Below, in pieces: positions 7,921 through 16,961 of a DNA stretch of 64,000 bases (position 1 is its first letter; every line of letters starts with the position of its first letter). Origin of the DNA: Cyanobacteriota bacterium. Lineage in GTDB: Bacteria > Cyanobacteriota > Cyanobacteriia > CACIAM-69d. The stretch spans positions 584,540 to 648,539 of the forward strand of contig JAKRSF010000006.1 in NCBI GenBank assembly GCA_022402445.1. The letters run 5' to 3'. The notes under the pieces are model-generated. The model made no database searches. It was not told where the DNA came from and was given only the letters and a program-made list of their open reading frames with translations. The position numbers were made by a program, and so were the translations under genes.

Positions 7921-8658
7921 ATGAATGATTTGACAAAGTCCGAACGACTCCGTTCCTTTATCCTGGAGAATGTTGATTCTCTGGAGTTTGAAGCCTTTGG
8001 TTTCCCATTTGACGAAGTGCCAGATTTTGAGCTTCATGCACGGGATTACTTGCAATATGCTAAAGAAGAGATAAATAGAGGTGCAGATATTAACCTCATC
8101 AACTGTATTGGCAATTTGAAAAGAGCTTTGGATTGTCAGGTGGATTCTTATCTTCACACATTCAATCTATTAGATCTGGTTCGGGGGAAAAATCTAGGAA
8201 TAGACAAGAAGCTTGAATTTCTTAGTAAAGTTGGAATTTTCAGTTCCCGTTCTCTGTCTCGCTTTAACACCATTAGGAATAAAATCGAGCATGAATATAA
8301 AGCTCCGCACATTGAAGACATTGACGTTTATTTCGATCTTATTTCTGCGTTCACCTCGATTTTGGAGAGGGAAACATTAATCCACAGCGAGCTTGAGGGT
8401 TTTTTCAATGGGATACGGAATCAATTCACCATTAAGTATCAAAGAGATCAGATTTGTATTGAAGTAAACTGGGGACAGTATGATGAAGATGCTTTGAAAA
8501 AAGGAGAAGTGAAGCTGAAAAATGAACCTCTAATTGCCTGTGCAAAAAAAGATATTGACGAATTTACATTCTTTTTCAGAGTACTAAACCTGATGTCCTT
8601 GCTGGCAGTCAGACACAGTAGCCGCTCTTATGTAAAATCTCAATTGAAAGGAATCTAA
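7921..8658 (+). CDS. HEPN-like protein, AT-rich orphan gene
   Basis: The function of this 245-residue protein is not recognised at family level. It contains a helical region (about 39-145) laid out like a HEPN domain: helix ARDYLQYAKEEINRG, helix NLKRALDCQVDSYLH and the motif FNTIRNKIEHEY with R119 and H124, an Rx4H motif of the kind that forms the HEPN ribonuclease site. The C-terminal 100 residues (FTIKYQRDQICIEVNWGQYD and a hydrophobic helix LLAVRH) match nothing I know. Codon use is AT-rich and the gene lacks HIP1, unlike its neighbours, which suggests acquisition. HEPN proteins are common in toxin-antitoxin and phage-defence systems, but no nucleotidyltransferase or other partner is next to it. 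HEPN call moderate; RNase activity inferred. Confidence 0.6.
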   Translation: MNDLTKSERLRSFILENVDSLEFEAFGFPFDEVPDFELHARDYLQYAKEEINRGADINLINCIGNLKRALDCQVDSYLHTFNLLDLVRGKNLGIDKKLEFLSKVGIFSSRSLSRFNTIRNKIEHEYKAPHIEDIDVYFDLISAFTSILERETLIHSELEGFFNGIRNQFTIKYQRDQICIEVNWGQYDEDALKKGEVKLKNEPLIACAKKDIDEFTFFFRVLNLMSLLAVRHSSRSYVKSQLKGI

Positions 8659-8668
8659 TAAATAGACC

Positions 8669-8809
8669 TTGTCTCTTACAATAATTACAATAAATGCCAG
8701 CCAACAACGCCAGGGCAAAAGCGAGTTTGCTTGGTTTTACGCCAATCTGACTGGCTGGAGGGCCGGTCGCGAAAAACCTGACCACTACGTTACAGAACTA
8801 CCAGGTTAA
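8669..8809 (+). CDS. Possible 46-codon ORF or gene remnant
   Basis: A TTG-initiated frame of 46 codons follows the HEPN-like gene by ten bases. The second half reads like real protein (SEFAWFYANLTGWRAGREKP, ending VTELPG). There is no convincing ribosome binding site and no family is recognised. It could be a small partner of the HEPN-like gene, the tail of a deleted gene, or chance. Confidence 0.25.
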   Translation: MSLTIITINASQQRQGKSEFAWFYANLTGWRAGREKPDHYVTELPG

Positions 8810-8823
8810 GGAAAGAAGTTGCG

Positions 8824-8855
8824 GGGGGCGAGGGAACTTGCCCCCTTGGTTTTTT
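8824..8855 (+). terminator. Probable intrinsic terminator closing the HEPN island
   Basis: A GC stem (GGGGGC / GCCCCC with a ten-base loop) is followed by TTGG and a six-T run on the plus strand. It lies between the converging HEPN-like and rnz genes and could serve both, though the T-run favours the plus strand. Confidence 0.55.
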
Positions 8856-8868
8856 CTGTGCTGTTTAT

Positions 8869-9879
8869 CTATTTTTCGGTGATTTTGGCGGCTTTTTTGG
8901 TCCCTTGGGTGGGTTGGGGCGCTTCGGAACTGGCGCTGGGGAGGGGCGATCGCCGTCTGGGAATTTCGTAGGACCAGAAGTCTTTGGCCATGTGGGTATT
9001 GGGGAAGATGGCGCGGGCTTCGTCTAATAGGTCCTTGAGTTCGATCGCGTTGCCCGGTGCGTAGCGGGGGCTGAAGTGGGTGAGGATCAAGGCTTCGACC
9101 CCGGCCCCGAGGGCGGTCTGGGCGGCCATGGTGGAGGTGGAATGGAGCCGATCAAAGGCCAGTTGGGCATCCTGGTGGGCGAAGGTGGCTTCGTGGATCA
9201 AGACATCGGCCCCCGCTGCGAGGGTGACGGCGCGATCGCAGTAGACCGTATCGGTGCAGTAGACCAGCTTGCGGCCCGTTTCGGGGGGCGCGCAAAAGTC
9301 TTGACCATTGAACCGCTGGCCGTCCGGGAGGGTGACGGTTTCGCCCCGCTTGAGTTGGCCATAGAGGGGACCGGCGGGGATGCCAGCGGCGATCGCGCGA
9401 TCGAGGTCAAAGCGCCCCGGCCGATCCTTTTCAACAAAGCGATAGCCAAAGGCCGGTACCCGATGCTCAAGGGGCGCGCAGGTGACGAGGTATTCTTCGT
9501 CCTCAAAAATCACTCCAGGCTCGACCGGATGGACGGTGATCGGAAAAGAAAACCGCGTTTGGGAATAGCGCTGGCAGGCTTTGAGGTAATCCGCCAACGG
9601 CGGCGGCCCATAGAGATCAATCGGGTGGGGCTGCCCCGCTAGGCCAATGCTCGCCAGCAAGCCCATCAACCCAAAAATATGGTCCCCGTGCATGTGGGTG
9701 ATGAAAATGCGGGTGATCTGGCTAGGGCGCAGGTCGCTGCGCAAAAACTGGTGCTGGGTGCCTTCGCCGCAGTCGAGCAGCCAAAGCTCTGACCGCTGGG
9801 GCAGTTTCAGGACGATGCCCGAGACGTTGCGCGATCGCGTGGGTACGCCGGAACTGGTTCCCAAAAACGTGACTTGCAC
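8869..9879 (-). CDS. rnz: Ribonuclease Z (tRNA 3' processing endonuclease)
   Basis: RNase Z is a zinc phosphodiesterase of the metallo-beta-lactamase fold that cuts pre-tRNA 3' trailers. The frame is open further upstream, but the family start (M/V)[14 protein letters not shown] corresponds to a GTG at 9879, giving 336 residues. GGGAG lies 11 bases before it. The catalytic HxHxDH motif is [11 protein letters not shown]; downstream ligands appear in [17 protein letters not shown] and [10 protein letters not shown]. The C-terminal 30 residues after WSYEIPRRR are low-complexity and variable. The gene converges with the HEPN-like gene. Confidence 0.95.
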   Translation of the reverse strand: MQVTFLGTSSGVPTRSRNVSGIVLKLPQRSELWLLDCGEGTQHQFLRSDLRPSQITRIFITHMHGDHIFGLMGLLASIGLAGQPHPIDLYGPPPLADYLKACQRYSQTRFSFPITVHPVEPGVIFEDEEYLVTCAPLEHRVPAFGYRFVEKDRPGRFDLDRAIAAGIPAGPLYGQLKRGETVTLPDGQRFNGQDFCAPPETGRKLVYCTDTVYCDRAVTLAAGADVLIHEATFAHQDAQLAFDRLHSTSTMAAQTALGAGVEALILTHFSPRYAPGNAIELKDLLDEARAIFPNTHMAKDFWSYEIPRRRSPLPSASSEAPQPTQGTKKAAKITEK

Positions 9880-10526
9880 GGCGATTGTGTCTCCCGTAAA
9901 CCAATAAAACCCACCAAGGTCAACCCTGGGGTCCGCTTCCATGGTGCCATGGGGCTGCCCCCGCGATCGCCAACCCTAGCCGCCCCGCCATGAATCCCGA
10001 GGGTTCGCAGCATTAACCTGAACAACGAGGCGACCACCCATAAACTTTCTCTAACGGATCAACAATTAAAACTGATAACGCTCCTATAACAGGAATATCG
10101 CCCATGGCCGTGGCAGGGCGCGATCGCTGACGATTTCCACGCCGCTTCCCCCCTACAGGACCGCGTGTCCCCAGGAGCATTTTCTGGCCGACCCCTGGAT
10201 GTGATGACCCCCTAGGGACAATGGATCGATTTCCTGGCGCTGGAGCCGCCAAAAACGCAAGATTAGATTTGTAATCTTGCATCATGCCATCGAATATCGG
10301 ATTCCGAGGGATGAGGCATCCGATCGCCCCCGCCCCGCGTACTAAAAACCAGAGATCCGGGGCCAAAGGCCAGAAACTCCAGACCAGCCACAACAAGACC
10401 AACTAGAAACCGACTGGGGCAGGGGGTCACCACCGCCGCCCCAGGGCCACCAAGGCAGAACCTAATGGGAGGAACCGTCGTCAGAGTTAAAAATTTCTAA
10501 AAAGAGTTGTCTTGAGGGTGTTAATT
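9880..10526. other. Intergenic region between rnz and a small hypothetical gene
   Basis: This 650-base gap has no supported protein gene. It holds the rnz promoter at its left end, a perfect hairpin at 10257-10280 and, at the right, an AT-rich stretch (about 10480-10525) with GAGGG before the next gene. An uncharacterised small RNA is possible, but no known RNA family was recognised. Confidence 0.4.
10252..10280 (-). terminator. Perfect hairpin with T-run on the minus strand
   Basis: GCAAGATTA (10257-10265) and TAATCTTGC (10272-10280) form a 9-bp stem with a six-base loop. Read on the minus strand it is followed by GTTTTT, the layout of an intrinsic terminator. No minus-strand gene ends here, so it may terminate a non-coding transcript or be a protein-binding palindrome. 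Confidence 0.4.
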
Positions 10527-10784
10527 ATGTTTGAGAAAGAGCAGGCGCGATCGCGGACCCACACTTCAGCCATCCGGAACCTGGTCGCCCAGGCCCTGGC
10601 CACGGGCTTTTTATCCACCACCGCCGAGGAACATCTCCGCCTCCTCATGGCAGCGGGCTACGATCTCGAAGACTTCCGCGCCATCATGGACCTGCAATAT
10701 GCGGCGGAGCGGGGTCAGGTGCTCCAGGAATCGCGGTTGAAGCTGGGGGTATCGGAGGCCGTCGCCGTCGCCCAGGCCAGCTAG
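10527..10784 (+). CDS. Small hypothetical protein (85 aa)
   Basis: The ATG at 10527 is preferred over an in-frame TTG at 10512 because GAGGG sits eight bases before it. The 85-residue product is mostly alpha-helical: an Arg/Lys-rich start (FEKEQARSRTHTS), then AIRNLVAQALATGFLSTTAEEHL, AAGYDLEDFRAIMDLQYAAERG and a C-terminal helix. The pattern resembles small uncharacterised proteins found across cyanobacteria, but no named domain is recognised. It has no membrane segment or cysteine and stands alone on its strand. Confidence 0.7.
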   Translation: MFEKEQARSRTHTSAIRNLVAQALATGFLSTTAEEHLRLLMAAGYDLEDFRAIMDLQYAAERGQVLQESRLKLGVSEAVAVAQAS

Positions 10785-10986
10785 CCCCCTAGGCCATTGG
10801 GGGGATTGATCCGGTGATCCCCAGGGCCACCGGCGCTGGAGAACCGATCCCCAAGGGTGACCCCACGCCTCTCCACTCGATTAGCCCAGCGACCCGAATC
10901 CTGGGGGCGATCGCAAGGCCCAGCCCCATCCAGCCGTCGTCGTCGCCGCCGTACCCCTTCACGCAAGAAATTTTGCGGCGATCGCC

Positions 10987-11355
10987 CTAGTGGCCCTGCT
11001 TACGGCGGCGCTGCCACTCCTGGAGAAGATCGAGCCATTGGCCCGGTTCCGCCCGCACGGACTCGAGGAACAGCACCAGGGCCGCCTCGACCATCACTTC
11101 CTTATAGGGGGCATTGGCCTTGCCAAGGGCAAGCTGGAGTTCCAGATGATAGCGATCCAATTCCTCTAGGACCGATTCCCGCACCTGAAAGGTGCCGCGT
11201 TTGAGCTTGGCATGGCTGGACGCGGGCAGAGTGGGCAGGGGGCTTTGGAGGAGGTCGGACGGGGCCTCAGGGGTGCCGAGGGGAGGGCCGTCGTGGGGGG
11301 TGTAGCGATTCAGGCGATCTGGAAAATGGTCGGCGGGGTTAGCACCTTCAGCCAT
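10987..11355 (-). CDS. Hypothetical protein with RHH-like segment
   Basis: This 122-residue protein has a disordered Pro-rich N-terminal half. The C-terminal half opens with KLKRGTFQVRESVLEELDRY, a short strand followed by a helix as in ribbon-helix-helix DNA-binding proteins, and continues with two helices (YKEVMVEAALVLFLESV and PGQWLDLLQEWQRRR). A DNA-binding role is only a suggestion. It is the last of three minus-strand genes after the EndoU gene, but the gap of about 100 bases gives no proof of an operon. Confidence 0.65.
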   Translation of the reverse strand: MAEGANPADHFPDRLNRYTPHDGPPLGTPEAPSDLLQSPLPTLPASSHAKLKRGTFQVRESVLEELDRYHLELQLALGKANAPYKEVMVEAALVLFLESVRAEPGQWLDLLQEWQRRRKQGH

Positions 11356-11455
11356 GGCGTTTCTCTGGGCGTGCGCCTCTACACCGTACTATTGCGCTGG
11401 CGTCCTGTCAGCTAGGGCGATCACCCACTACGGGAGGGGCCGGGGGAAGGGGGCC

Positions 11456-11794
11456 TCAGGGGCGATCGGGCGGCGGGGGGCTTTCGGGGTCTGGGGTCGT
11501 GGCGATCGCGCCCCCCAGGTTCAGGAGCCAGCTATAGCAAGCGTCGTAGAACAGGTCGATGTCGATGGTTTCGATCGCGCTTTCCTCGTCCACCAGGTCC
11601 ATCAGGTGGGCGGCGGTGGGGGTCAGGTCCAGTTGATAGACATTGCCGAGGCGTTCCCAGCGATCGCGCTGGCCGGTGCGCACCGCTTCGACCATGGCAA
11701 TCAGTTCGCTGGCCCATTCGCGGCTGTCCTGGATGTCGAAGGCGAGGAAGGCATCGAGGCGCTGGCGGGCCGCGTCGGTGAGGGGATCGTGCAT
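11456..11794 (-). CDS. Small acidic hypothetical protein, weakly YacL-like
   Basis: The frame extends further upstream, but the Pro/Ser-rich extension looks non-coding; the ATG at 11794 gives 112 residues (MHDPLTDAARQRLDAFLAF). The protein is strongly acidic, with a core RWERLGNVYQLDLTP followed by an acidic loop (DLVDEESAIETIDIDLF) and a helix DACYSWLLNLGG. The order W/G/Y/L, acidic stretch, then aromatic helix faintly recalls the UPF0231 (YacL) family of proteobacteria. It lies about 70 bases downstream of the EndoU nuclease gene on the same strand, so an inhibitor of that nuclease is a possible alternative. Confidence 0.65.
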   Translation of the reverse strand: MHDPLTDAARQRLDAFLAFDIQDSREWASELIAMVEAVRTGQRDRWERLGNVYQLDLTPTAAHLMDLVDEESAIETIDIDLFYDACYSWLLNLGGAIATTPDPESPPPPDRP

Positions 11795-11864
11795 GGGGGA
11801 GGGCCGATAAACCCCAGGCGATCGCCCAGGGGACAGGATGGGGGGTGATGGACAATCGGGGCGG

Positions 11865-12482
11865 CTAGCGCAGGGGGAAGGCGGTGTTGATGGTGCCGTC
11901 ATTGAGGGTGGCCCCGGCGATGGTGTAGGGGGCTCCGTTGTTGCTGCGGCAGTAGCGGTTGGCGATCGCGGCGGTCAGGTTGGCCGGTTGGTTGGCTCCG
12001 CACCAGGCCCAGGAGGGGGCTCCGGCGGGGCAGCGGCTGGGGTTGGTGGCGGCGTGGCGCACGGAGGTTAGCACTTGGCTGGCGGTGCAGCGATCGGGAA
12101 ACATGGTGGAAAATTTGGGGCGATCGGGGTTTTCCACGTGGCTCCATTCGATGCCATAAATGCCTCGGGCGTCGGGGGATTGGGTGATCCGCGATCGGGC
12201 GACGGTGCTGGGGTTACGGCCACCGGGGCGCGAGTGGAAACCGACGGGGTTGCCTCGGCGGAATAGGCCGCAAAAAATGTGGGCTTGGTTGATGGTGGGT
12301 CGCCCTTGATCTGCAATGGCGGCGGCGCAGCCCGGTCCGTTTCTGCCCTCGGCCTGGGGGGCGGCGATCGCCCAGGATCCGGCGACGATCAGGGCCATGA
12401 TCCCAAACCGAAGGCTCCAGGGGTGCCCCCAGAACGGGCGGGGCGATCGGCGGGGGGCGATGGGTTCGGCGGGGTGGGGCAT
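11865..12482 (-). CDS. Secreted EndoU-type nuclease
   Basis: From the ATG at 12482 the product has 205 residues: an Arg-containing n-region, a hydrophobic signal (FGIMALIVAGSWAIAAPQAEG) and a mature domain with six cysteines that could form disulfides outside the cytoplasm. The EndoU signature is clear: H68 in INQAHIFCGL, H83 in GFHSRPGG and the terminal INTAFP near residue 198, equivalent to the family's I-x-T-A-Y/F-P end. EndoU enzymes cleave RNA; bacterial versions serve as secreted or contact-dependent toxins. No polymorphic-toxin N-terminal modules are present, so this is a stand-alone secreted form. It is divergent from polA. Confidence 0.8.
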   Translation of the reverse strand: MPHPAEPIAPRRSPRPFWGHPWSLRFGIMALIVAGSWAIAAPQAEGRNGPGCAAAIADQGRPTINQAHIFCGLFRRGNPVGFHSRPGGRNPSTVARSRITQSPDARGIYGIEWSHVENPDRPKFSTMFPDRCTASQVLTSVRHAATNPSRCPAGAPSWAWCGANQPANLTAAIANRYCRSNNGAPYTIAGATLNDGTINTAFPLR

Positions 12483-12629
12483 GATCAATCTCGCAGGGCA
12501 CTCGCGATCGCGGGGGGGACAATGGGAACGGTTGAGCCCAGGGCCAAAGGCGTCTAGGAACCGTCGCCCGCTACACTTTCCTTCAACGATAGTAAACCTG
12601 ATTTTTCCCCCTCCTCCCCCCTGCACCCC

Positions 12630-15614
12630 ATGACCGCCCCCAAGCCCGTCCCCGAGTCCGCCGCCGCCGCCGCCCAGCCCGAGGGCGATCGCCCGACCCT
12701 GCTGCTGGTGGATGGCCATTCCCTGGCGTTCCGGTCCTACTATGCCTTTGCCAACAGCCGCGAGGGGGGCCTGCGGACTTCGACGGGGCTGCCGACGAGT
12801 GCTTGCTATGGCTTTACGAAGGCGCTGCTGGATACGATCGCGGCGGAACGGCCAGCGGCGATCGCGGTGGCGTTTGACCTGCGGCAGCCGACCTTTCGCC
12901 ACGAGGCGGATGCGACCTATAAGGATGGGCGGGCGGAAACGCCGGTGGATTTCATTGCGGATCTGGAGCTGCTCCAGGAACTGCTGGCGGCGCTGGATTT
13001 GCCGCTGGTGATGGTCCCTGGCTATGAGGCGGATGACGCGATCGGGGCCCTGGCGGAACAGGGGGCGGCGCGGGGCTATGGGGTCAAAATCCTCAGTGGC
13101 GATCGCGACCTATTTCAGTTGGTGGACGATGAGCGGCAAATTTGCATACTGCATTTGGGGGGCCGCGATCTTAAGTCGTCTCGCTATGGGGAATATCGCA
13201 GCGCCCAGGTGATGGAAAAGTGGGGCGTTCGGCCCGATCAGGTGGTAGATTTTAAGGCGCTTTGTGGGGACAAGTCTGACAATATTCCCGGCGTGAAGGG
13301 GGTAGGGGAAAAGACCGCCGCTGAGCTGCTGCAAAAATACGATAGCCTCGATGGAATCTACGGCAATTTATTTGATCTAAAACCCGCCGTCCGCAAGAAA
13401 TTGGAGGCCGATCGCGAGGCGGCCTACCATTCGCAGTTTTTGGCGCGCATTGTGCGGGATACGCCGATCTCGGTGGATTGGGATGCCTGCCAGTTGACGG
13501 GGTTTGATCGCGATCGCGTGGCTCCGGTGCTGCAAAAGCTGGAATTTCAGCAGTTTCTACGGCAGATTGATCGCCTTCAGGAACAGTTTGGCGGCACAGT
13601 TTCTAAGGCTGAAACGGGCTCTAAGTCCCCTAACTCAAAGGCTGAAACCGCCCGAGATGCGGTGGAAAGTTCCGCAAGGATTGATGGGGATCTGGACTTT
13701 TTCAGCGCTGAAGAAACGGACCAAGACATTGCGAACCGCCAATCCCCCGAGGATTTTCATCTAGAGATCATCACGACCCTTGACCAACTGGAAACCCTAA
13801 TCGCCGCGTTGGATCAATGTCGCGATCGCGATCGCCCCGTCGCCTGGGACACGGAAACTACGGCCCTCAATCCCCATGTCGCTGCGATCGTTGGCATCGG
13901 CTGCTGTTATCAACCCCCCGACGCGATCGCCCCCACCGTCGCCTATTTGCCCCTCGCTCACCACAATGGCCCGAACCTAGACCGCGATCGCGCCCTTGAC
14001 CTGCTGCGCCCCATCCTCGAAAGCGCCGATCACCCTAAAGTATTGCAAAATGCCAAATTTGATCGCGCCATTTTCAGGGCCGCAGGCATTGATCTCGCGG
14101 GCGTTGTCTTCGATCCCATGCTCGCCAGCTACGTCCTCAATCCCGACGGCAGCCACAACCAAACGGACCTGAGTTTCCGCTATCTCCACCTCCAGGTCAC
14201 CAGCTACAGCGACCTAGTACCCAAGGGTCAAACCATCGCCGACGTGCCCATGGAAGCCGTCGCCGAATACTGCGGCATGGACGCCTACGGAGCCTTCAAA
14301 CTCGTCGAGCCCCTGCGAGCAGAGTTAACTAAATTCCCTGAACTAGATAAACTCTTTCAAACCATTGAACTGCCCCTAGAACCGGTCCTCGCGGCGATGG
14401 AATGGCGCGGCATTCGCATTGATACGGCCTATCTCGCCAATTTTTCCAAACAGCTTGAGCGGGATCTCGATCACCTGGAAAAACAGGCCCATGAGGCCGC
14501 TGGTGAAACCTTTAATTTGGCGTCGCCCAAACAACTCAGTGAATTGCTCTTTGAGCGACTAGGATTAGATCGCAAAAAGTCCCGCAAAATTAAAACCGGC
14601 TACTCTACCGACGCCGCCACCTTAGAAAAATTGCGCGATGATCATCCCGTGGTCGCCGCGATCGTCGAACATCGCACCCTCGCCAAACTCAAATCCACCT
14701 ACGTCGATGCCCTGCCCGCCCTCGTGGAACCCACCACCGGGCGCGTCCACACGGATTTTAATCAGGCCGTCACCGCCACCGGTCGCCTGTCTTCCTCAAA
14801 TCCCAACTTACAAAATATCCCCATCCGCACCGCCTTCAGTCGCCAAATTCGCCGCGCCTTTTTGCCCGAAGACGGATGGCTTTTAGCCTCAGCGGACTAT
14901 TCCCAAATTGAACTGCGAATTCTGGCCCATTTGAGTGGCGAACCGACCCTCATTGAAGCCTACCGCACGGGGGAAGATGTCCACGGTCTCACAGCAAAAC
15001 TGCTCCTAGAAAAGGACACGGTTTCCTCCGATGAACGCCGCCTCGGAAAAATTATTAACTTCGGCATTATTTATGGGATGGGAGCCACCCGCTTTGCCCG
15101 AGAAGCTGGGGTACCACTGCCGGAAGCGCGGGGATTTATTCAGCGGTTTAACGATCGCTACCCGCAAGTCTTTGACTATCTACAGCAGGTGCAGCGGCAG
15201 GCGATCGCCCAGGGCTATGTCACCACCTTGACCGGACGGCGGCGCTACTTTAATTTCACCAACGCGACGTTACAAAAATTGCGGGGGAAAGATCCCGACA
15301 GCATTGACCTGGATCGCATCAAATCCCCAGGTCAATATGATGCGCAGCTATTGCGGGCCGCCGCCAATGCGCCCATTCAAGGATCGAGCGCCGACATTAT
15401 TAAAATCGCCATGGTCAAATTGGCAGAAGTGCTGAAAAGCTATAGATCGCGGCTCCTCCTCCAGGTCCACGACGAATTGATTTTAGAAGTGCCGCCGGAC
15501 GAGTGGGACGCCGTGCGATCGCCCATTACCGACACCATGGCCGCCGCCGTTGAATTGGCCGTGCCCCTCGCCGTCGATCTCCACGCCGGAGCCAACTGGA
15601 TGGAAGCGAAATAG
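12630..15614 (+). CDS. polA: DNA polymerase I
   Basis: PolA fills gaps and removes Okazaki primers. The 994-residue protein has all three domains: a 5'-3' exonuclease (about 23-300; LLLVDGHSLAFRSYYAF, YEADDAIG, GDRDLFQLV, GDKSDNIPGVKGVGEKTA), a 3'-5' exonuclease (about 375-560) and the polymerase (about 600-994). Proofreading looks active: AWDTETTAL, NAKFDRAIF and YCGMDAYGA carry the DEDD residues. Polymerase motif A is ADYSQIELR (catalytic D756), motif B is RRLGKIINFGIIYGMG and motif C is QVHDE (946-949). A linker of about 60 polar residues separates the exonuclease domains. The first 22 residues are a disordered Ala/Pro-rich leader. Confidence 0.97.
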   Translation: MTAPKPVPESAAAAAQPEGDRPTLLLVDGHSLAFRSYYAFANSREGGLRTSTGLPTSACYGFTKALLDTIAAERPAAIAVAFDLRQPTFRHEADATYKDGRAETPVDFIADLELLQELLAALDLPLVMVPGYEADDAIGALAEQGAARGYGVKILSGDRDLFQLVDDERQICILHLGGRDLKSSRYGEYRSAQVMEKWGVRPDQVVDFKALCGDKSDNIPGVKGVGEKTAAELLQKYDSLDGIYGNLFDLKPAVRKKLEADREAAYHSQFLARIVRDTPISVDWDACQLTGFDRDRVAPVLQKLEFQQFLRQIDRLQEQFGGTVSKAETGSKSPNSKAETARDAVESSARIDGDLDFFSAEETDQDIANRQSPEDFHLEIITTLDQLETLIAALDQCRDRDRPVAWDTETTALNPHVAAIVGIGCCYQPPDAIAPTVAYLPLAHHNGPNLDRDRALDLLRPILESADHPKVLQNAKFDRAIFRAAGIDLAGVVFDPMLASYVLNPDGSHNQTDLSFRYLHLQVTSYSDLVPKGQTIADVPMEAVAEYCGMDAYGAFKLVEPLRAELTKFPELDKLFQTIELPLEPVLAAMEWRGIRIDTAYLANFSKQLERDLDHLEKQAHEAAGETFNLASPKQLSELLFERLGLDRKKSRKIKTGYSTDAATLEKLRDDHPVVAAIVEHRTLAKLKSTYVDALPALVEPTTGRVHTDFNQAVTATGRLSSSNPNLQNIPIRTAFSRQIRRAFLPEDGWLLASADYSQIELRILAHLSGEPTLIEAYRTGEDVHGLTAKLLLEKDTVSSDERRLGKIINFGIIYGMGATRFAREAGVPLPEARGFIQRFNDRYPQVFDYLQQVQRQAIAQGYVTTLTGRRRYFNFTNATLQKLRGKDPDSIDLDRIKSPGQYDAQLLRAAANAPIQGSSADIIKIAMVKLAEVLKSYRSRLLLQVHDELILEVPPDEWDAVRSPITDTMAAAVELAVPLAVDLHAGANWMEAK

Positions 15615-15662
15615 GCCAAAAACTCACCGGATAAAGGGTTTCAGCCCCTGGCTCCCGGTCAC

Positions 15663-16961
15663 TCAACTCGCCGATTCCGCCAACTCTTCGACGATCGCAG
15701 CGATCCGAGCCGCCGCCCCCGACGGGCCACACACCTGCCGGAGGCGATCGCCCATGGCCCGCAACTGTTCGGGATGATCCAAGAGGTCCAGGGCCGCCGC
15801 CGCGATCGCCTCCGGCGTCAGCCGCCCCACCAGCTCCGGCATCACCATCTCCCCCGCCCACAGGTTCGGCCACGCCAGCAGCCCCAACCGCCGCAGGGCC
15901 AACGTATTAATCACCTTCGCAAACAGTCCCCCCACACCGGGCAAATTCGCCAGCAGCCCCGGAATCCCATCCCACGCCCGCATCGCATCCAACTGCTGAA
16001 TCGGCAGCAAAACAATCGCAGGCACCGCCAACGCCCCCAATTCCGCCGTATTTGCCCCCACCGTCGTCAAACAGAGCGCACATGCCCGATAGAACGGCGC
16101 AGCAGGCTGGTGCGGCCACAAAAATACCCGCGTCCCCGCCGGCGTTTCCAGATAGGGCAAATGTTCGAGGGAATCCGCGCGATCGCCCCCCCCATCCCGA
16201 TCCTGCCCATCCACCAGCGTCGCCGTCGTCCCGTCCACCAACGCGATCGCCGGATTGTGGTCCCCTTGCCCATAGCGCGCCAGCTCCGCCAGCGTCAGGG
16301 TTGGAGCCACCGGAATCGCAAACCGCAAATCAGGCCGCGCCCCCCGCAACCGATCCGCCGTCGCCAGCATCAGCGGCACCCCCTGCATCAACTTCGCCCG
16401 CTTCGATCCCGGCAGCAGCCCCACCAACGGCCCCCCTGGGGCAAGCACCGGCGCAGCCCCCTCCCCCTCACCGCCATCCACCATCAAATCTCCCACCACT
16501 TCGCACCTAGGGCGGAAAACCTCCGGCGCATTTTCTAACACATGCTTCCCCGTCACCACCGCCCGATCAATCCAGCGCAGCCATCGTACTTCCCATTCCG
16601 CATAGGTAAGAATTTTGTAGCCTAACCGCTTCCCCGCCACCAGGGCAAAAAACTGATCACCCCCCAGGAAAATCGTCACCCCGCGATCGCGCCAATCCCA
16701 GCCCGCCGCCGTGCGCCCCCAGAGCAAAAACGGCCAAAACGCCTCCGCCCCCTGCACCCGATCCACCTCCGGATAGGCCGCCGCGATCGCCGCCTCGCGG
16801 CCCGTCCCATTACTGCACGGAGACAAAATCACCGAAATCCGCAGGCGATCGTGATCGTCCCCCAGCCGCGCCCGCAACGCCCGCACCACCGGCCGCACCC
16901 AGGTGGTCACCTCCCCCGGCCCATTCGACAAAATCAACACATCCAGCGATCGATCCGCCAT
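15663..16961 (-). CDS. Lipid-A-disaccharide synthase-related glycosyltransferase
   Basis: This 432-residue protein belongs to the cyanobacterial and plastid group related to LpxB but distinct from it. It starts with the group's hallmark LDVLILSNGPGEVTTWV and continues with VISVILSPCSNGTG-like, FLGGDQFFA and a GLLPGSKRAKLMQGVPLML motif that resembles the LpxB UDP-sugar site (LPGSR). The C-terminal half has LCLTTVGANTAELGALAVPAIVLLP, comparable with the LpxB sugar-binding loop. The acceptor is unknown; it should not be read as a lipid A enzyme without proof. It converges with polA, with about 50 bases between the stops. Confidence 0.82.
   Translation of the reverse strand: MADRSLDVLILSNGPGEVTTWVRPVVRALRARLGDDHDRLRISVILSPCSNGTGREAAIAAAYPEVDRVQGAEAFWPFLLWGRTAAGWDWRDRGVTIFLGGDQFFALVAGKRLGYKILTYAEWEVRWLRWIDRAVVTGKHVLENAPEVFRPRCEVVGDLMVDGGEGEGAAPVLAPGGPLVGLLPGSKRAKLMQGVPLMLATADRLRGARPDLRFAIPVAPTLTLAELARYGQGDHNPAIALVDGTTATLVDGQDRDGGGDRADSLEHLPYLETPAGTRVFLWPHQPAAPFYRACALCLTTVGANTAELGALAVPAIVLLPIQQLDAMRAWDGIPGLLANLPGVGGLFAKVINTLALRRLGLLAWPNLWAGEMVMPELVGRLTPEAIAAAALDLLDHPEQLRAMGDRLRQVCGPSGAAARIAAIVEELAESAS

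Noticed and set aside
10013-10402. 129-codon minus-strand frame between rnz and the small gene
   Set aside because: No ribosome binding site, low-complexity composition, and the perfect hairpin falls inside it; treated as intergenic.
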